Of a DNA stretch of 64,000 bases, positions 31,205 through 39,895 are shown in pieces. Numbering within the stretch: position 1 is the first letter of the stretch; each line of letters begins with the position of its first letter. The notes beneath the pieces are model-generated. The model searched no databases. It saw only the letters and a program-made list of their open reading frames with translations, and was not told the DNA's origin. The position numbers were made by a program, and so were the translations under genes. Source of the DNA: Rhizobium rosettiformans W3 (GTDB lineage: Bacteria; Pseudomonadota; Alphaproteobacteria; Rhizobiales; Rhizobiaceae); assembly GCF_004912135.1 (NCBI RefSeq), contig NZ_STGU01000002.1:496001-560000 (forward strand), written 5' to 3'.

Positions 31205-32347
31205 TCAGCCGCGCTCCCAGATCGACCAGACGCCCATCAAGGTGGCTGCATTGCCGAGGATGAAGTGCGAAACAATCGGCCCGGCGAGGTTGCGATACTT
31301 CAGGTGCAGCCAGCCCCAGACGATGCCGGAGACGAGCGCGACGACCGCAAGCGACTGGGAATAGTGGAGGTGCAGGGTGGAGAAGATCAGTGACGTGATC
31401 ACGATCGCCGACATCGGGCGCGTCTTGCCCGGCATCAGATCGGCGATCGCCGTCAGGAGCACGCCACGACAGATCCATTCCTGCAGGGGCGCGACGAGGA
31501 TGTAGGTGTAGACCGTGATCGTCACCAGCTTCGGATCGATGATCGGCGTGCCAACAAGTTCCGGATAGAGGATCGTGCGGAAATAGGCCATCGCGGCGAG
31601 CGCGACGACGCTGATGCCGAGCCCCATACCGATCGACTGCCAGAGGTTTCCCATCCGGATACCCATGTCCTGCCGGGTGAGGCCGCAGCGCACGGTCAAT
31701 CCCCAGATGACGAATGCGCCCCAGATCTCCATGACCCGCGACGTCCAGAACATCACCTGCTCTTGGTGCGAGACTTTCAGATGCGTCAGGATGATGCTGT
31801 TCACCAGGGCATAGATGTTGATCATCAGCACCATGGTGACGAAGAGGAAGGCGAGCGCGTGATAGCGGCGATCGGCGTCTTCAAGTGCGACGAACTGCTG
31901 GCGGAGCTTGCCGTAGCTGGCAGACAGTTGCGCATAGATCTTGCGGAAGAAGAGGGTGGCAAGCTCCGGGCGGTCGCTCAGGAATTCGCGATAGTCCAAC
32001 CGGTCGATCTTCCAGCCGCGAACCGGTGTGAGGGCCCGTGCGGAGGCGCTGCGCGGATCGCCGCTGATCATGCCGAGTTCGCCGATCAGAGTGCCTTCAC
32101 CGGAAACGGCAAGCACGGTGCCGCTGCCTTCGTCATAGACCTCGACCTCGCCACTTGCGATGAGGATGGCAAAGTCGCTCTCATCGCCCTTGTGGAATAT
32201 GACCTCGCCTTCCGCATAATGGACGGCCTCGACATGGCTGCGAAAGGCATCGAGGTAGTCATCGCTGACGCGGATGCTGGTGTGCTTGAGAAGTGTTCTG
32301 GAAAAATCCTGGCCTTGAGCCAGGTCCACCGCCTCGACAGTGCTCAT
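31205..32347 (-). CDS. cyclic-nucleotide-binding domain fused to a CPBP intramembrane protease
   Basis: The 380-residue protein has a soluble cNMP-binding domain (about residues 20-145) with the phosphate-binding cassette IGELGMISGDPRSASARA (E90, R99, S100), followed by about seven membrane helices (165-375). The membrane half matches the CPBP/Abi (CAAX-processing-type) family: APLQEWICRG (E290, R294; the usual EExxxR is reduced to QExxxR), FSTLHLHYS (H326, H328) and H361 in VSHFILGN. Predicted to be an inner-membrane protease or scaffold gated by cAMP or cGMP. It stands alone between parC and a GGDEF-EAL gene. Confidence 0.78.
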   Translation of the reverse strand: MSTVEAVDLAQGQDFSRTLLKHTSIRVSDDYLDAFRSHVEAVHYAEGEVIFHKGDESDFAILIASGEVEVYDEGSGTVLAVSGEGTLIGELGMISGDPRSASARALTPVRGWKIDRLDYREFLSDRPELATLFFRKIYAQLSASYGKLRQQFVALEDADRRYHALAFLFVTMVLMINIYALVNSIILTHLKVSHQEQVMFWTSRVMEIWGAFVIWGLTVRCGLTRQDMGIRMGNLWQSIGMGLGISVVALAAMAYFRTILYPELVGTPIIDPKLVTITVYTYILVAPLQEWICRGVLLTAIADLMPGKTRPMSAIVITSLIFSTLHLHYSQSLAVVALVSGIVWGWLHLKYRNLAGPIVSHFILGNAATLMGVWSIWERG

Positions 32348-32451
32348 ATGCGGATCCGCCCTTGATGATTTGGCCGGATACTACTGTTTTCGCTGCAAAA
32401 TCGCAGAGGAGGGGATCGGCCAAATCTGGGGCCGACCGGAGTATTTTGCGG

Positions 32452-34497
32452 TCAGAGCCCGGCGACGGTTGCAAGCCGCGGGAAGGCCTTGATGCGGACC
32501 TCGTCGATCGGGACTGGCCGGCCGAGATAGTAACCCTGACCGAGCTCGATGCCGAGTTCGTGCATCAGTTCGACGTGGTCGGCCGTCTCCAGGCCCTCAA
32601 TCAGGATCTTCAGGCCGCGATTGCGGATGAGCCGGATGATGTCTTCGAGCATGGCGCGTCCTGCTGGGCGGCGAGCATCCTGCAGGAAGGAGCGATCGAT
32701 CTTGACCGTGTCGAAGGGGAAGAGCCGCAGCCAGGAGAGACCGGCAAAGCCGGTGCCGAAGTCGTCGAGCCAGATGCGGATGCCGAGCGCCTGCAGGTCG
32801 GTGATGCAGCGGATGACGTCCGACTGGCCTTCCATGTCGATGCCTTCGGTGATCTCGAAGGCGAGCTGAGATCCGGAAACGCCGGTTTCCTCGAGGATCG
32901 TCGAAACGGCAAGCGCAAAGCCACGCGATTTCAGCTGAATGGCCGAGACATTGACGCTCGCCATCGGCGCGATGCCGGTTGCCAGCACCTCCGTGCATGC
33001 GCGGCGGATCGCCCAGAGACCGAGATCGAGGATCGCGCCGGTCCGTTCGGCGACGGGGATGAACTGAGCCGGCGACAGCGGCGTGCCGTCGATCATCTTC
33101 AGCCGCATCAGCGATTCGACCGCCTCGACCCGGCCGGTGCGCAGGTTCTGGATGGGCTGGTAGACGAGATGCACGAGATCGTTCTTGATCGCCATGCGCA
33201 GGGTCGCGGCGATGTTCTCGTTGTCGTCGCTGGTCAGCGGATCGTTCGGGTTGAACAGCCGGATGCAGTTGCGCCCATTGGCCTTGGCCGAATAGAGCGC
33301 CCGGTCGGCCTCGTTGATGATGCGCTCGAGCTTCGGACCGCTCTGCGGACGTGTGTAGGAGGCCCCGACGCTGACCGTAACGACTGCCTGGCCATCGCGC
33401 CGCTGGTCGTGCACCAGATGCAAGCCTTCGACGGCGCTTCGAATGATTTCGCAGAGCGCCATGACCTGATCGCGGCCCGTGACGCGCGACAGCACGATGA
33501 ACTCCTCGCCACCATAACGGCCGACGGAAGCATTGAGCGGTTTCAGCGTGTCATTGAGCACGCTTGCCACCAGGATCAGGCAGCGATCCCCAGCCTGATG
33601 GCCATAGAAATCGTTGTATTTCTTGAAGAAGTCGACATCGACCAGAATGGCCGCGAAGGCTTTCCCCTCACTTTGCCAGTCCGTCCAGTAATCCCGGAGA
33701 CGCTTGTCGACCGCGCGACGGTTTTCGACCCCGGTCAGGTAGTCGGTGTTCGAGAGCCGCTCAAGCGCGACGCCCCGCTTTTCCGCTTCCCGATGCTGAT
33801 GTGCAGCCTCCAGCGCATTGAGAAAAACGTTGTAGCGCTCGCCGTTCAGTTTCCAGTTCACATAAGAGGTGAAGATGAAGCAGGAAACATAGAACAGACC
33901 GAAATTGATCATATAGACCGGGTCACTCGGGAACATGGCGACCATGCTCGCGAGAAGAACGCCCAGCACGACGATTGATGTCACGACCGAGAGAACAAAG
34001 GGAAAAATGAAGAACAGGTTGGCTCCCATCATGAAGATGGTGCCGAAGATCATATAGAGCCTGATACTCTCGATGGCGGTCGTCTCAAGGGCGGGGATGA
34101 GCCAGAACAGATAGCCTGCGACGATCGAGATTGCTGAGATGCTCTCAATCCCGCGCGGACCAACCTTGGCCCAGCAGCACACTTCAAGGACGACCAGTGA
34201 AAGCAAGGCAACGATGAAACGCGCCAGTATGGTCGTTGCTGCGACGTCAGGAATGAGGATCACGTCGCTCGCGGCGAACAGAAGGTAGACCAGAACCGCC
34301 ACCCAGAGACCTTGCCTGGCTGCCGTTACGCGTGCAGGCCCGGTATGCGTCTCGTAGATTTGGCGCAGCGTCGAGGGAGGAGCCTGCGTTGGGCAGGACT
34401 TCCCCGTCGCCTCGAGATCGTTGAGCGCAGCGTGCGACATGATCGGTTCCATCGGTCTCCACAGCTTCGCGATCGAGTTCGGGTTCGACAGGTTCAT
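32452..34497 (-). CDS. membrane-bound GGDEF-EAL cyclic di-GMP enzyme
   Basis: The 681-residue protein has about six hydrophobic helices at residues 45-225, a GGDEF domain at about 255-420 with an intact GGEEF active loop near 328-332, and an EAL domain from about 430 to 675. The EAL motif reads ESL (EAVESLMRL) but keeps the catalytic Glu; DDFGTGFAGLSWL, KIDRSF and EGLETADH are also present, so both cyclase and phosphodiesterase centres look competent. No RxxD inhibitory site precedes GGEEF. In-frame ATGs at 34452 and 34440 are alternative starts. It is divergent from the PhcB-like methyltransferase gene. Confidence 0.88.
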   Translation of the reverse strand: MNLSNPNSIAKLWRPMEPIMSHAALNDLEATGKSCPTQAPPSTLRQIYETHTGPARVTAARQGLWVAVLVYLLFAASDVILIPDVAATTILARFIVALLSLVVLEVCCWAKVGPRGIESISAISIVAGYLFWLIPALETTAIESIRLYMIFGTIFMMGANLFFIFPFVLSVVTSIVVLGVLLASMVAMFPSDPVYMINFGLFYVSCFIFTSYVNWKLNGERYNVFLNALEAAHQHREAEKRGVALERLSNTDYLTGVENRRAVDKRLRDYWTDWQSEGKAFAAILVDVDFFKKYNDFYGHQAGDRCLILVASVLNDTLKPLNASVGRYGGEEFIVLSRVTGRDQVMALCEIIRSAVEGLHLVHDQRRDGQAVVTVSVGASYTRPQSGPKLERIINEADRALYSAKANGRNCIRLFNPNDPLTSDDNENIAATLRMAIKNDLVHLVYQPIQNLRTGRVEAVESLMRLKMIDGTPLSPAQFIPVAERTGAILDLGLWAIRRACTEVLATGIAPMASVNVSAIQLKSRGFALAVSTILEETGVSGSQLAFEITEGIDMEGQSDVIRCITDLQALGIRIWLDDFGTGFAGLSWLRLFPFDTVKIDRSFLQDARRPAGRAMLEDIIRLIRNRGLKILIEGLETADHVELMHELGIELGQGYYLGRPVPIDEVRIKAFPRLATVAGL

Positions 34498-34759
34498 CTG
34501 TCCGTCTGCCCCTAACCCTCACTGCGTGCTTTCTCAAACCGCCGGGAGCGCTCTCGCAACTGCGAAAGACCCGACAGACATTGTCGCGTCCAAAGTCAAA
34601 AAGCTTCAGAGCCGATCCCCAAGCCCTGACAGAGTACGGGCATCGGCGCCGTTAACCAAACTCCTCAAAAGTTACCAAATCGAGTCGCGCATTCTCACAA
34701 CTGCACATATGGTATCTGAAGTATTAACGAGTTTTGCGTTTTTCACGGCGGTGCGGCGT

Positions 34760-35803
34760 ATGAGACATATTGATTTTTCCCTCGATGGCGAGAGCCTGAT
34801 TACTCCAGAAGCAATCGCAGCCCATGTTGTGGCACCAGGCACAACTTGGGGCGAGCAAGAGTTTCAAACGGCACGGACGGCGCTTGGCCTTGCCCTCGGC
34901 ATTGCGCTGCAGCAATTCGAGCAGGGAGCGGAACCCAGGCAAATCATTCACCGGATCGCAGGCTCTCTGCATGAGCTGCGCATGCGGTACCCGGCCAGCA
35001 TCTGGCAGCAACTGATCCCGATCGCTCAACAGCACCCGGTATCACGCTATTTTCTAGAAGACCCGTTTACCCGCTGGTCCTTCGAAAAGCCTCGTGGCTA
35101 TTCGGGTGATGCGCAGCTCCTTGACTTTATCTACGGCCATTCAAGCGTAGCGGAATGGATCGAAAACGCATCTCCGCTGGGGAAGGCGCTTTACGACTAC
35201 ACGAAAGACGCATCGTCATCGGTGGCAGTGCGCGAGCGTCGTGATCTTTTCACGCAACATGTTGATGCAATTGCTTCTTCTCGTGGCGGAGACGCAGAGG
35301 TGCTCACGATCGCCGCCGGTCATCTGCGGGAGGCAAATCAGTCTGTCGCCCTCAAGGAAGGTCGTATCAAACGCTGGGTGGCCCTCGATCAGGATCCACT
35401 GAGCGTGGGCTCCATCAGCCGTGATTTCTCAGGGACCTGCATCGAGGCGGTTGACGGTTCTGTGCGCGGGATCCTCGGCGGTCGCCATGATTTCGGCAAG
35501 TTCGATTTCGTGTATGCGGCAGGCCTTTACGACTATCTGAATGACAAGGTGTCGATTAAGCTCACGCAGCGTTGCCTGAACATGCTGAAGCCGAACGGCG
35601 TCTTCCTTTTCGCCAACTTCGCGACCGACATCATGGTCGACGGGTACATGGAAACCTTTATGAACTGGGCGTTGTTGCTGCGGTCCGAAACGGACATGTG
35701 GCGCATCATCAATGGCAGCGTTGGTGACCTGCCAATCGAAGGCACCGTTCGTTTCGGCGAGAATCGGAACGTCGTCTACGGGATCATTCGCAAGCTGTCC
35801 TGA
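34760..35803 (+). CDS. class I SAM-dependent methyltransferase, PhcB-like
   Basis: The 347-residue protein has an N-terminal helical region, a FEKPRGYSGDAQLLDFIYG motif (about residues 110-128) shared with PhcB-type proteins that make 3-hydroxypalmitate methyl ester signals, a Rossmann core (EVLTIAAGHLREA, VALDQDPLSV, FDFVYAAGLYDYL) and NMLKPNGVFLFANF. Substrate is inferred only. The ATG at 34760 is chosen because the recognisable protein starts there; an ATG at 34709 is possible. The upstream 260 bases are AT-richer than the surroundings and probably hold both divergent promoters. A terminator follows. Confidence 0.72.
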   Translation: MRHIDFSLDGESLITPEAIAAHVVAPGTTWGEQEFQTARTALGLALGIALQQFEQGAEPRQIIHRIAGSLHELRMRYPASIWQQLIPIAQQHPVSRYFLEDPFTRWSFEKPRGYSGDAQLLDFIYGHSSVAEWIENASPLGKALYDYTKDASSSVAVRERRDLFTQHVDAIASSRGGDAEVLTIAAGHLREANQSVALKEGRIKRWVALDQDPLSVGSISRDFSGTCIEAVDGSVRGILGGRHDFGKFDFVYAAGLYDYLNDKVSIKLTQRCLNMLKPNGVFLFANFATDIMVDGYMETFMNWALLLRSETDMWRIINGSVGDLPIEGTVRFGENRNVVYGIIRKLS

Positions 35804-35811
35804 AATGAAAC

Positions 35812-35844
35812 AGCCCGCTGCCCTGTTAACGGGTGGCGGGCTTT
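35812..35844 (+). terminator. hairpin after the methyltransferase gene
   Basis: AGCCCGCTGCCC pairs with GGGTGGCGGGCT (one internal T.G/G.T mismatch pair) across a seven-base loop, followed by two T residues. It may also serve the convergent bpt gene. Confidence 0.65.
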
Positions 35845-35886
35845 ATGTACCAAAACGAGACTGGCCATAAACCAAGTTTTGCGAGT

Positions 35887-36648
35887 TTACCCCTCAGCAT
35901 CTACTGTAAACCGCGCCCAGCCCTGGCTCATCAGATGCTCCTGCGGCTGGAAGCGGGTCTTGTAGCCCATCTTCTTCGAACCCTGGACCCAGTAGCCGAG
36001 ATAGACATGCGGCAGGCCGAGGGCCTTTGCGCGGCGGATATGGTCGAGCACCATCATCGTGCCGAGTGACCGCTTCTCCATTTCCGGGTTGTAGAACGAA
36101 TAGACCATCGACAGCCCGTCGCTCATCAGATCGGACAGGGCAACGGCGATGAGTTCGCCCCGTGGCTGGGCCGTGATGCCGTCGCCGGGCGTGCGCAGCC
36201 GATACTCGATCACCCGGGTCTGCACGTGACTGTCCTCGACCATGATCGCATAGTCGAGCGCCGACATGTCGGACATGCCGCCGTTCTGATGGCGGTGATC
36301 AAGATAGTGGCGGAAAAGGGAAAACTGTTCGGTCGAGGGCTGGGCCGGAAAGACGGTCGAAACCACGTCGCGATTGGTGGCTTCGATGCGCTTGAAGCTG
36401 CGGCTCATCTCGAATTCGTTGACCAGAACCCGGACAGAGACGCAGGCGCGGCAGGATTCGCAGGCCGGGCGATAGGCAATGTTCTGCGACCGACGAAATC
36501 CGCCCTGCGTCAAGAGGTCGTTCATTTCGGTGGCGCGCGGCCCCACCAGATGGGTGAAGACCTTCCGCTCCATCTCTCCCGCCAGATACGGGCACGGCGC
36601 CGGCGCCGTGAGGTAGAATTGCGGGGAGGGGGAGGTCTGCGTGTTCAT
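35887..36648 (-). CDS. bpt: aspartate/glutamate leucyltransferase (N-degron pathway)
   Basis: The 253-residue enzyme transfers Leu from tRNA to proteins with N-terminal Asp or Glu, marking them for ClpSAP degradation. It has the ATE1/Bpt cysteine cluster: [14 protein letters not shown] near residue 18 and [15 protein letters not shown] near 62-76, plus [29 protein letters not shown] and [19 protein letters not shown]. The ATG at 36646-36648 matches the family start. Convergent with the methyltransferase; its promoter lies in the 118 bases before the RDD gene terminator. Confidence 0.93.
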   Translation of the reverse strand: MNTQTSPSPQFYLTAPAPCPYLAGEMERKVFTHLVGPRATEMNDLLTQGGFRRSQNIAYRPACESCRACVSVRVLVNEFEMSRSFKRIEATNRDVVSTVFPAQPSTEQFSLFRHYLDHRHQNGGMSDMSALDYAIMVEDSHVQTRVIEYRLRTPGDGITAQPRGELIAVALSDLMSDGLSMVYSFYNPEMEKRSLGTMMVLDHIRRAKALGLPHVYLGYWVQGSKKMGYKTRFQPQEHLMSQGWARFTVDAEG

Positions 36649-36705
36649 CTGCCGCCGAGAGAATCCTCTAGCCTGTCCTGTTCGAAGTAGGATGGCGCAA
36701 GAATG

Positions 36706-36741
36706 AAAAAGGTCAACACTCCGGCTGAAAAGCCGGAGTGT
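36706..36741 (-). terminator. intrinsic terminator of the RDD gene
   Basis: A perfect 11-base stem ACACTCCGGCT/AGCCGGAGTGT closed by a four-base loop, with a five-T run (minus strand) five bases beyond the stem at 36706-36710. It lies 26 bases past the RDD stop. Confidence 0.65.
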
Positions 36742-36766
36742 GACGTCTGTATGAGGAATGTGAGGC

Positions 36767-37225
36767 TTAGTAGGTGCGGACGGCGGCCGTGCCGAGCAGC
36801 AGGTCATGCACCAGGCGCGACCGCTCGATGAACAGACCGGCCAGCAGGACCAGCGGCGTGAGCACCGAGTTCAGGATCCAGAACAGTGCCAGATGCGCAA
36901 TCGCAGTGATGAAGTCGATCTTGCGGCCGTCGACACGCACCATCGCAATGCCCATCATGCGCATGCCGGGCGTCGCCTGCGAAGGACCGGCCATCGACAT
37001 GCCAAAATAAAGGCCGGCAACCACGAAGAAGAGGATCGGGTAGAGCAGCCAGCCGAGGCCGAGCGTCAGGACGCCGAGAAAGAAGACGACCACGGCTGCC
37101 GGGATCCAGAGGAAACCGATGAACAGGTAGTCGACAAGGAAGGCGAAGACACGCCGCGAAAGCACGCCGCTATAGGCGCGCCAATCTTCAGGTGCGGCAT
37201 AGGACGGGTTGCTGTCGAGGCTCAT
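36767..37225 (-). CDS. RDD family membrane protein
   Basis: The 152-residue protein opens with [18 protein letters not shown] (about residues 19-36), which matches the Arg-Asp-Asp signature of RDD proteins, and has three or four hydrophobic helices (28-55, 57-80, 105-130). [14 protein letters not shown] in the central loop is also typical. Some RDD proteins exchange Na+ or H+; role here unknown. AAGGAG lies six bases before the ATG. It follows hemB on the same strand by 68 bases. Confidence 0.85.
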   Translation of the reverse strand: MSLDSNPSYAAPEDWRAYSGVLSRRVFAFLVDYLFIGFLWIPAAVVVFFLGVLTLGLGWLLYPILFFVVAGLYFGMSMAGPSQATPGMRMMGIAMVRVDGRKIDFITAIAHLALFWILNSVLTPLVLLAGLFIERSRLVHDLLLGTAAVRTY

Positions 37226-37293
37226 GGCGGGCTCCTTTGAGGTTGTGCCTCAGATATGGGGAGCCCCACGCCGAATACAATAATCCGTGAACG

Positions 37294-38310
37294 TCAGCCC
37301 TGCTTGGCAAGCAGCCGCGCCACCTCCGGCGCGAAATAGGTGAGAATGCCATCGCAGCCGGCGCGCTTGAAACAGAGCAGCGTTTCGAGCATCGCCCGCT
37401 CTCCGTCGATCCAGCCATTGGCGGCTGCCGCCTTGATCTGGCTGTATTCGCCGGAGACCTGATAGGCAAAGACCGGGAGCCCGAAGGCTTCCTTCAGACG
37501 CCAGCAGATGTCGAGATAGGGAAGCCCGGGCTTCACCATCAGCATGTCAGCGCCTTCTTCCACGTCGAGGGCCGCATCACGGACGGCTTCCGTGCCGTTG
37601 GCCGGGTCGATGTAATAGGTCTTCTTGTCGCCTTTCAGCAGACCGCTGGTCGAGATCGCCTCGCGATAGGGCCCGTAATAGCAGGAGGCGAACTTCGTGG
37701 CATAGGACATGATGCCGACGCTCTGGTGACCGGCGGCATCGAGCCCATGGCGGATTGCGCCGATGCGGCCATCCATCATGTCGGAGGGGGCAATGATGTC
37801 GGACCCGGCATCGGCCTGGGCAACGGCAGCGCGCACCAGCTGATCCACCGTCTCGTCATTGACGATTTCGCCGTCCCGCAAGATCCCGTCATGGCCATGG
37901 CTGGTGAAGGGATCGAGCGCCACATCGGTGATCACCCCGATGTTCGGCACCGCCTTCTTGATTGCGGCCGTTACCTGATTGAGCAGATTGTTGCTCTTCA
38001 GGACCTCAGAGCCGGTCTGGTCGCGCAGCTCCATTTCCACATTGGGAAAGGTCGCAAGCGCGGGGATCCCGAGATCGGCCGCCTCTTTGGCCGCCTCGAC
38101 GGCCTTGTCGATGCTCATGCGGTGAACACCAGGCATGGCCGCGATCGGCTCCATGATGCCGGTGCCGGGCACCACGAAGATCGGCCAGATCAGGTCGTCG
38201 ACGGTCAGACGGTTCTCCTGAACCATGCGGCGCTGCCAGTCGGCCTTGCGCAGGCGGCGCATGCGCCTATGGCCGGTGACTGCGTCTACCAGATGTGTCT
38301 TGTCCGTCAT
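37294..38310 (-). CDS. hemB: delta-aminolevulinic acid dehydratase (Mg-type porphobilinogen synthase)
   Basis: The 338-residue enzyme condenses two aminolevulinates into porphobilinogen for haem, cobalamin and related tetrapyrroles. Active-site lysines lie in ATKFASCYYGPYREA and MVKPGLPYLD. The zinc-cysteine triad of E. coli-type enzymes is replaced: the segment DVALDPFTSHGHDGIL (residues 129-144) has Ala131, Asp133 and Asp141 where cysteines would be, the pattern of Mg-dependent HemB first described in Bradyrhizobium. The ATG at 38308-38310 is the family start; the frame is open 72 bases upstream. Confidence 0.95.
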   Translation of the reverse strand: MTDKTHLVDAVTGHRRMRRLRKADWQRRMVQENRLTVDDLIWPIFVVPGTGIMEPIAAMPGVHRMSIDKAVEAAKEAADLGIPALATFPNVEMELRDQTGSEVLKSNNLLNQVTAAIKKAVPNIGVITDVALDPFTSHGHDGILRDGEIVNDETVDQLVRAAVAQADAGSDIIAPSDMMDGRIGAIRHGLDAAGHQSVGIMSYATKFASCYYGPYREAISTSGLLKGDKKTYYIDPANGTEAVRDAALDVEEGADMLMVKPGLPYLDICWRLKEAFGLPVFAYQVSGEYSQIKAAAANGWIDGERAMLETLLCFKRAGCDGILTYFAPEVARLLAKQG

Positions 38311-38512
38311 GAGCGTGATCCTCGTCTGCGTCAGACTGCTGATTAGCACGATGCCCTGAGCTTGCAAAACCTCAGCCGGCACCAGGGGCCGCCTGCGTCG
38401 CCAAACCGCACTGGGCCAAGCCGAGCTTCGACAAGCCGCGCTTTAACATCAGCGGGGGAGGGCGTAGCCACCAAGCTGGCGAAGACCTTGTCGCAGGCCT
38501 ATCCTCGCGCCC

Positions 38513-38950
38513 ATGGAAGCTGATTCGACCAACACGCCCATCCGGAGCCTGACCGAAACCATCTTCGTGCTGTTCCTGCGCGTCGTGGCGTTGTCCTGCC
38601 TCTGGTTCGGTCTGCAATATTGGGCGCTGCTCGTCGGCTACAGCCATGATGGCCTGGGCCGTTTCGATCTCCTGTCCACACCCTGGCGCGTTGCGGCCAC
38701 GGCGCTCGCCGTCGTCTTCCCCGTTGCTGCGCTCGGGCTCTGGGTCGCCGGCTCCTGGGGCCCGGTCATGTGGCTGCTGGCAGCCGGCGGGCAGATGCTG
38801 ATGTTCACCGTCTGGCCGGAGATCTTCGGCCGCAACACGCTCGCGGTTGCCATGCATTCGGTGGTCTTCGTCGTCTATGCCGTTTTCCGCCTGGCGTTGT
38901 GGCTCGAAGGGAGACACAAGCAGGAGCGTATAACGGTTGATTTACCCTGA
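38513..38950 (+). CDS. DUF6163-type small membrane protein
   Basis: The 145-residue protein has four hydrophobic helices (about 17-42, 58-80, 82-100, 105-130) with tryptophans at several helix ends and a basic C-terminal tail. It fits a rhizobial membrane-protein family of unknown function. No ribosome site is evident before the ATG. It is divergent from hemB (202 bases apart) and precedes ldtR by 132 bases on the same strand. Confidence 0.7.
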   Translation: MEADSTNTPIRSLTETIFVLFLRVVALSCLWFGLQYWALLVGYSHDGLGRFDLLSTPWRVAATALAVVFPVAALGLWVAGSWGPVMWLLAAGGQMLMFTVWPEIFGRNTLAVAMHSVVFVVYAVFRLALWLEGRHKQERITVDLP

Positions 38951-39082
38951 TACGACAAGTGGCTTCGGTAAGCCTCTGTTAAGCCTGCGTTTTAAATAGA
39001 ATTTTATGCGCATTGGATACGGTCCTCACCAAGGCGGGAGAAAAAACCAACACCGCCAAACAAAACAGTGAGGCAGACCGAT

Positions 39083-39592
39083 ATGAACACCAAGCTCAAG
39101 CCGCAGCCGGCCACTCTCGACCCGCAGGAAGAAGCGATCCGTTCGCTCTACCTCGAATCCCTCCACCTCGTCGAGCGTCTTCACCGCCGCCTTCTCGACG
39201 TTATCAAGGACGAGTTCGACCGCAAGGGCCGCTCCGACATCAACGCCGTCCAGGCGCTCCTGCTCTTCAACATCGGCAATTCGGAACTGACAGCCGGTGA
39301 ACTGCGCTCGCGCGGTTACTATCTGGGTTCCAACGTCTCCTATAACGTCAAGAAGCTCGTCGACCTCGGCTTCATCAATCACCAGCGTTCGCGTGTCGAC
39401 CGTCGCTCGGTCCGCATCAGCCTGACCGATGCCGGCCAGGAGATCGCCGAAACCGTTGCCAAGCTCTATGAGCGTCACATCGGCTCGATCCAGAAGGTCG
39501 GCGGCATCGGCACCGACGAATTCACCCAGATGAACAAGCTCCTGCAGCGCCTCGACCGCTTCTGGAACGACCAGATCCTCTATCGCCTCTGA
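39083..39592 (+). CDS. ldtR: MarR-family regulator LdtR
   Basis: The 169-residue winged-helix protein has LYLESLHLVERLHRRLLDVIKDEF as the dimerisation helix and ELTAGELRSRGYYLGSNVSYNVKKL as the DNA-recognition helix, with QRSRVDRRSVRISLTDAG as the wing. Length and these stretches match LdtR, described in Liberibacter asiaticus as controlling an L,D-transpeptidase and stress tolerance. GAGG lies nine bases before the ATG at 39083. Its likely target, ldtP, begins 303 bases downstream after a terminator. Confidence 0.85.
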   Translation: MNTKLKPQPATLDPQEEAIRSLYLESLHLVERLHRRLLDVIKDEFDRKGRSDINAVQALLLFNIGNSELTAGELRSRGYYLGSNVSYNVKKLVDLGFINHQRSRVDRRSVRISLTDAGQEIAETVAKLYERHIGSIQKVGGIGTDEFTQMNKLLQRLDRFWNDQILYRL

Positions 39593-39895
39593 GTTGCTCG
39601 AACGACGACCTCCTCAAGCGATCCACCGCTCGAAACCGGATGCTTCCTGGGAAGCGTCCGGTTTTCGCTTTTTGAAGCCTCACGACATCGGAAGAGCCCT
39701 ACACAGTGTCGTGACGGAAGTCGCACCTGACACGAATTGGCCATATTGATATGGGACCGCCGGAACGAGTAGAGGGGGCCGTCTCGACAGCCTCTGGTCA
39801 ACCCCGCAACGCATGTCTCAGCCAGTTTGGCGGCGCTTTGTTAACCATGGCGCGATATGCGTTTTGTTCAGGTTCAGGATGAAACGGTAGGGAAT
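39593..39895. other. ldtR-ldtP intergenic region
   Basis: This 303-base spacer holds the ldtR terminator (39633-39671) and then about 220 bases that must contain the ldtP promoter and probably LdtR sites. I see no coding frame with a ribosome site and no clear palindrome. A TTAACC lies at 39841-39846, but without the second half of a CtrA site. Confidence 0.5.
39633..39671 (+). terminator. intrinsic terminator of ldtR
   Basis: A 15-base imperfect stem (AAACCGGATGCTTCC with GGAAGCGTCCGGTTT, one mismatch) with a two-base loop, followed by a T-rich run including five consecutive T residues. Confidence 0.8.

Noticed and set aside
38970..39000. CtrA-like site (TTAA...TTAA) before ldtR
   Set aside because: The two halves are separated by nine bases, not the seven of the consensus, and the second lacks the trailing C.
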